Below are positions 19,954 to 21,462 of a stretch of 21,462 nt of DNA, in pieces. Source of the stretch: a virus. The notes below the pieces were generated by a model. It ran no database searches and had not been told where the DNA came from. It saw only the letters and a program-made list of their open reading frames with translations. Each line of letters starts with the position of its first letter. The stretch's first letter is position 1. The DNA is taken from the IMG/VR virus record IMGVR_UViG_3300009420_002216, positions 1-21,462 of that record, one strand, 5' to 3'. Position numbers and translations under genes: made by a program.

Positions 19954-21390
19954 ATGGATATCAAATTACCAAAATTAAAGTCAGTAAAAGAAGTACAAAG
20001 TAGGAAGAAGAAAAAGATATTCTTACTGTCGGATGATTTACGAATGAGTAGTGGAGTAGGTACAATGTCGAGAGAAATCGTATTGGGTACAGTCGATAAG
20101 TATGATTGGGTTCAGATAGGTGGTGCTATAGAACATCCTGATAAGGGTAAAGTAGTAGATATGCACGATGCTGTTAAAGAAGAAGTTGGTGTAGAAGATG
20201 GGTATTTAAAAGTTTATCCAGTTAATGGATATGGTAACCCAGAAATATTGAAAGAGATTATGGAGATAGAAAAGCCAGATGCTATTATTCACTACACAGA
20301 CCCAAGATTTTGGGGTTGGTTGTATCATATGGAACACGAATTGAGACAAAACATTCCTATTTTTTATTATAATATATGGGATGATTTACCAGCACCACAT
20401 TACAACGAGTTTTTCTATGAGAGTTGTGATTTGATTATGAATATTTCTAAGCAGACTGTCGGGTTAGTTGATGAAGTTGCAAAGAAGAAACCAAGAACTG
20501 ATTGGGATTCTACTTATGTACCACATGGAATTAATGAAACGCAGTTTTATCCAATTAAAGATGATGCTGAGTTATTGGAAATGAGGAAATTTAAGAATGA
20601 GTTATTGGGTAATAGACCTCATAACTTCACATTGTTATATGTGAATAGAAATATTCGTAGGAAAATGGTGGGTGATTGTATTCTTGCATTTCAACATTTT
20701 GTTAATTCAATCCCACCTAAAGAGAGAGATAAAGTTACCTATGTAATGCATACTCAACCAGTTGATAATAACGGAACTGATTTACCAGCATTAATTAATG
20801 CAATTGCACCAGAAATAAATGTAGTGTTTAGTGATAAGAAACTTGATAACAAACAAATGAATTTCCTATACAATATTGCAGATGTAACAATGAATATTGC
20901 AAGTAATGAGGGATTTGGATTGGGAACTTGTGAATCATTAATGAGTGGAACACCAATTATTGTTAATGTTACAGGTGGATTACAAGACCAATGTGGATTT
21001 AAAATTAAAGATAAATTTGTAACTGCAGAAGATTACAAAGAACTACAATCATTTCACGATTGGAAGAAATGGGAACACAACGAAGAATTAACTTGGGGTG
21101 AGTGGGTAAAACCAGTTTGGCCTAAGACTCGTTCACTAATGGGTTCAGTACCAACACCATATATCTTTGATGATAGATGTGATTGGGAAGATGCAGGAAA
21201 TGCCATAAAAGAATGGTATGAAATAGGTAAAGAAGCAAGAGAAGAGTGTGGGTTTATTGGACACGAATGGGTATCAGGTGATGAATCTATGATGAGTGCA
21301 CGATGGATGTGTAAGAATTTCATAGACCACATGGAAACTGCATTTGAGAAATGGACACCAAGACATAAAGTTAACACATATAAGGCGTAG
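19954..21390 (+). CDS. Glycosyltransferase, GT-B fold (GT4-like)
   Basis: A 478-aa glycosyltransferase. The N-terminal domain opens with IFLLSDDLRMSSGVGTMSRE (22-41), the acceptor-side Gly-rich loop; the C-terminal Rossmann half holds LLYVNRNIRRK (227-237), VMHTQP (264-269) and the donor-binding E-x7-E, E319 to E327 (NEGFGLGTCESL), followed by SGTPIIVNVTGGLQDQ. It should transfer a sugar from a nucleotide-sugar to an unknown acceptor. Phage enzymes of this kind either glucosylate modified DNA bases or build surface or virion glycans. About 95 residues after the GT-B core (after 385) are Trp- and acid-rich and not family-typical. TAAAGG stands about six bases before the ATG. A second glycosyltransferase starts three bases after its stop. 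Confidence 0.85.
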   Translation: MDIKLPKLKSVKEVQSRKKKKIFLLSDDLRMSSGVGTMSREIVLGTVDKYDWVQIGGAIEHPDKGKVVDMHDAVKEEVGVEDGYLKVYPVNGYGNPEILKEIMEIEKPDAIIHYTDPRFWGWLYHMEHELRQNIPIFYYNIWDDLPAPHYNEFFYESCDLIMNISKQTVGLVDEVAKKKPRTDWDSTYVPHGINETQFYPIKDDAELLEMRKFKNELLGNRPHNFTLLYVNRNIRRKMVGDCILAFQHFVNSIPPKERDKVTYVMHTQPVDNNGTDLPALINAIAPEINVVFSDKKLDNKQMNFLYNIADVTMNIASNEGFGLGTCESLMSGTPIIVNVTGGLQDQCGFKIKDKFVTAEDYKELQSFHDWKKWEHNEELTWGEWVKPVWPKTRSLMGSVPTPYIFDDRCDWEDAGNAIKEWYEIGKEAREECGFIGHEWVSGDESMMSARWMCKNFIDHMETAFEKWTPRHKVNTYKA

Positions 21391-21393
21391 AAT

Positions 21394-21462
21394 ATGAAAC
21401 CAATGATATTAGTAACAGCACCAGTCAAAACTCGTAGTGGATATGGAAATCACTCACGGGAT
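21394..21462 (+). CDS. Second glycosyltransferase, N-terminal fragment
   Basis: Only 23 codons are visible before the window ends. The fragment MKPMILVTAPVKTRSGYGNH and the following Ser-Arg-Asp give a first Rossmann strand (ILVTAP) and a T-R-S-G-Y-G-x-H-S-R-D loop, which I recognise from the start of GT-B glycosyltransferases of T4-like marine phages. AAGG (21382-21385) lies eight bases upstream. The first glycosyltransferase, which begins with a similar strand and an SSGVG loop, is probably its paralog or partner. Confidence 0.65.
   Translation, partial: MKPMILVTAPVKTRSGYGNHSRD

Noticed and set aside
21054-21428. 124-codon open frame on the minus strand
   Set aside because: It lies wholly opposite the glycosyltransferase gene, has no family-like motif and no upstream Shine-Dalgarno that I could see; all supported genes are on the plus strand.

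Overview
The window is a strictly plus-strand, tightly packed, A+T-rich stretch of a T4-like myovirus genome, most likely from an aquatic phage. It carries four core T4-type replication genes: family B DNA polymerase (gp43), sliding clamp (gp45), clamp-loader ATPase (gp44) and a short gp62-like clamp-loader small subunit. These are interleaved with auxiliary genes. No tRNA, rRNA, CRISPR or IS element was seen, and no gene-free stretch exceeds 130 bases. Most junctions are ATGA, TAATG or short overlaps, so long polycistronic units with coupled translation are likely.

Layout: (1) 1-606, the 3' end of a class II (B12-dependent) ribonucleotide reductase. (2) 616-3480, a self-contained unit with a hairpin, a promoter-like element, a complete signal-peptide-bearing TonB-dependent outer-membrane receptor and a strong intrinsic terminator. 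This is the most surprising item: a host-type nutrient receptor placed like a moron between two phage replication genes. Its architecture (carboxypeptidase-regulatory-like domain, plug, barrel) suggests a Gram-negative host of the Bacteroidota or a related phylum; that is inference. (3) 3496-10431, a replication block: polymerase ending in a textbook PIP box, clamp, a PD-(D/E)XK-like protein, a DNA methyltransferase, a 2OG-Fe(II) oxygenase, the clamp-loader ATPase and a zinc-ribbon protein.

(4) 10400-15586, an accessory island: SGNH hydrolase, a probable structural protein with a degenerate C-terminal Hint (intein/hedgehog) domain, three more 2OG-Fe(II) oxygenases, a guanidino-methyltransferase-like enzyme and a sulfotransferase. 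Each oxygenase tail (…FV-stop) contains the start codon of the next gene, and three of these starts are TTG with identical 8-nt overlaps. (5) 15613-16661, gp62-like subunit and a ClpP-like protease. (6) 16663-19932, two units with near-identical strong promoters: an unknown protein with a GTRWCIS motif, an Nmad1/DUF1599-like protein, a 43-aa ORF, a RecB/Cas4-type nuclease with an Fe-S cysteine set, a hypothetical protein, a SLOG/DUF2493 protein and an RHH-like small protein. (7) 19954-end, a GT-B glycosyltransferase and the start of a second one.

Regulation: the exact 12-mer AAAGTACTTGAC occurs four times, in three cases followed after an 18-nt spacer by TATATT. It looks like a phage-wide, host-sigma70-type promoter family. 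How the parts fit (inference): polymerase, clamp, loader and nucleases replicate and repair DNA; reductase and Nmad1 act on the nucleotide pool; methyltransferase and perhaps glycosyltransferases mark DNA; oxygenases, guanidino-methyltransferase-like protein, sulfotransferase and SGNH hydrolase may chemically decorate virion proteins or surface glycans.
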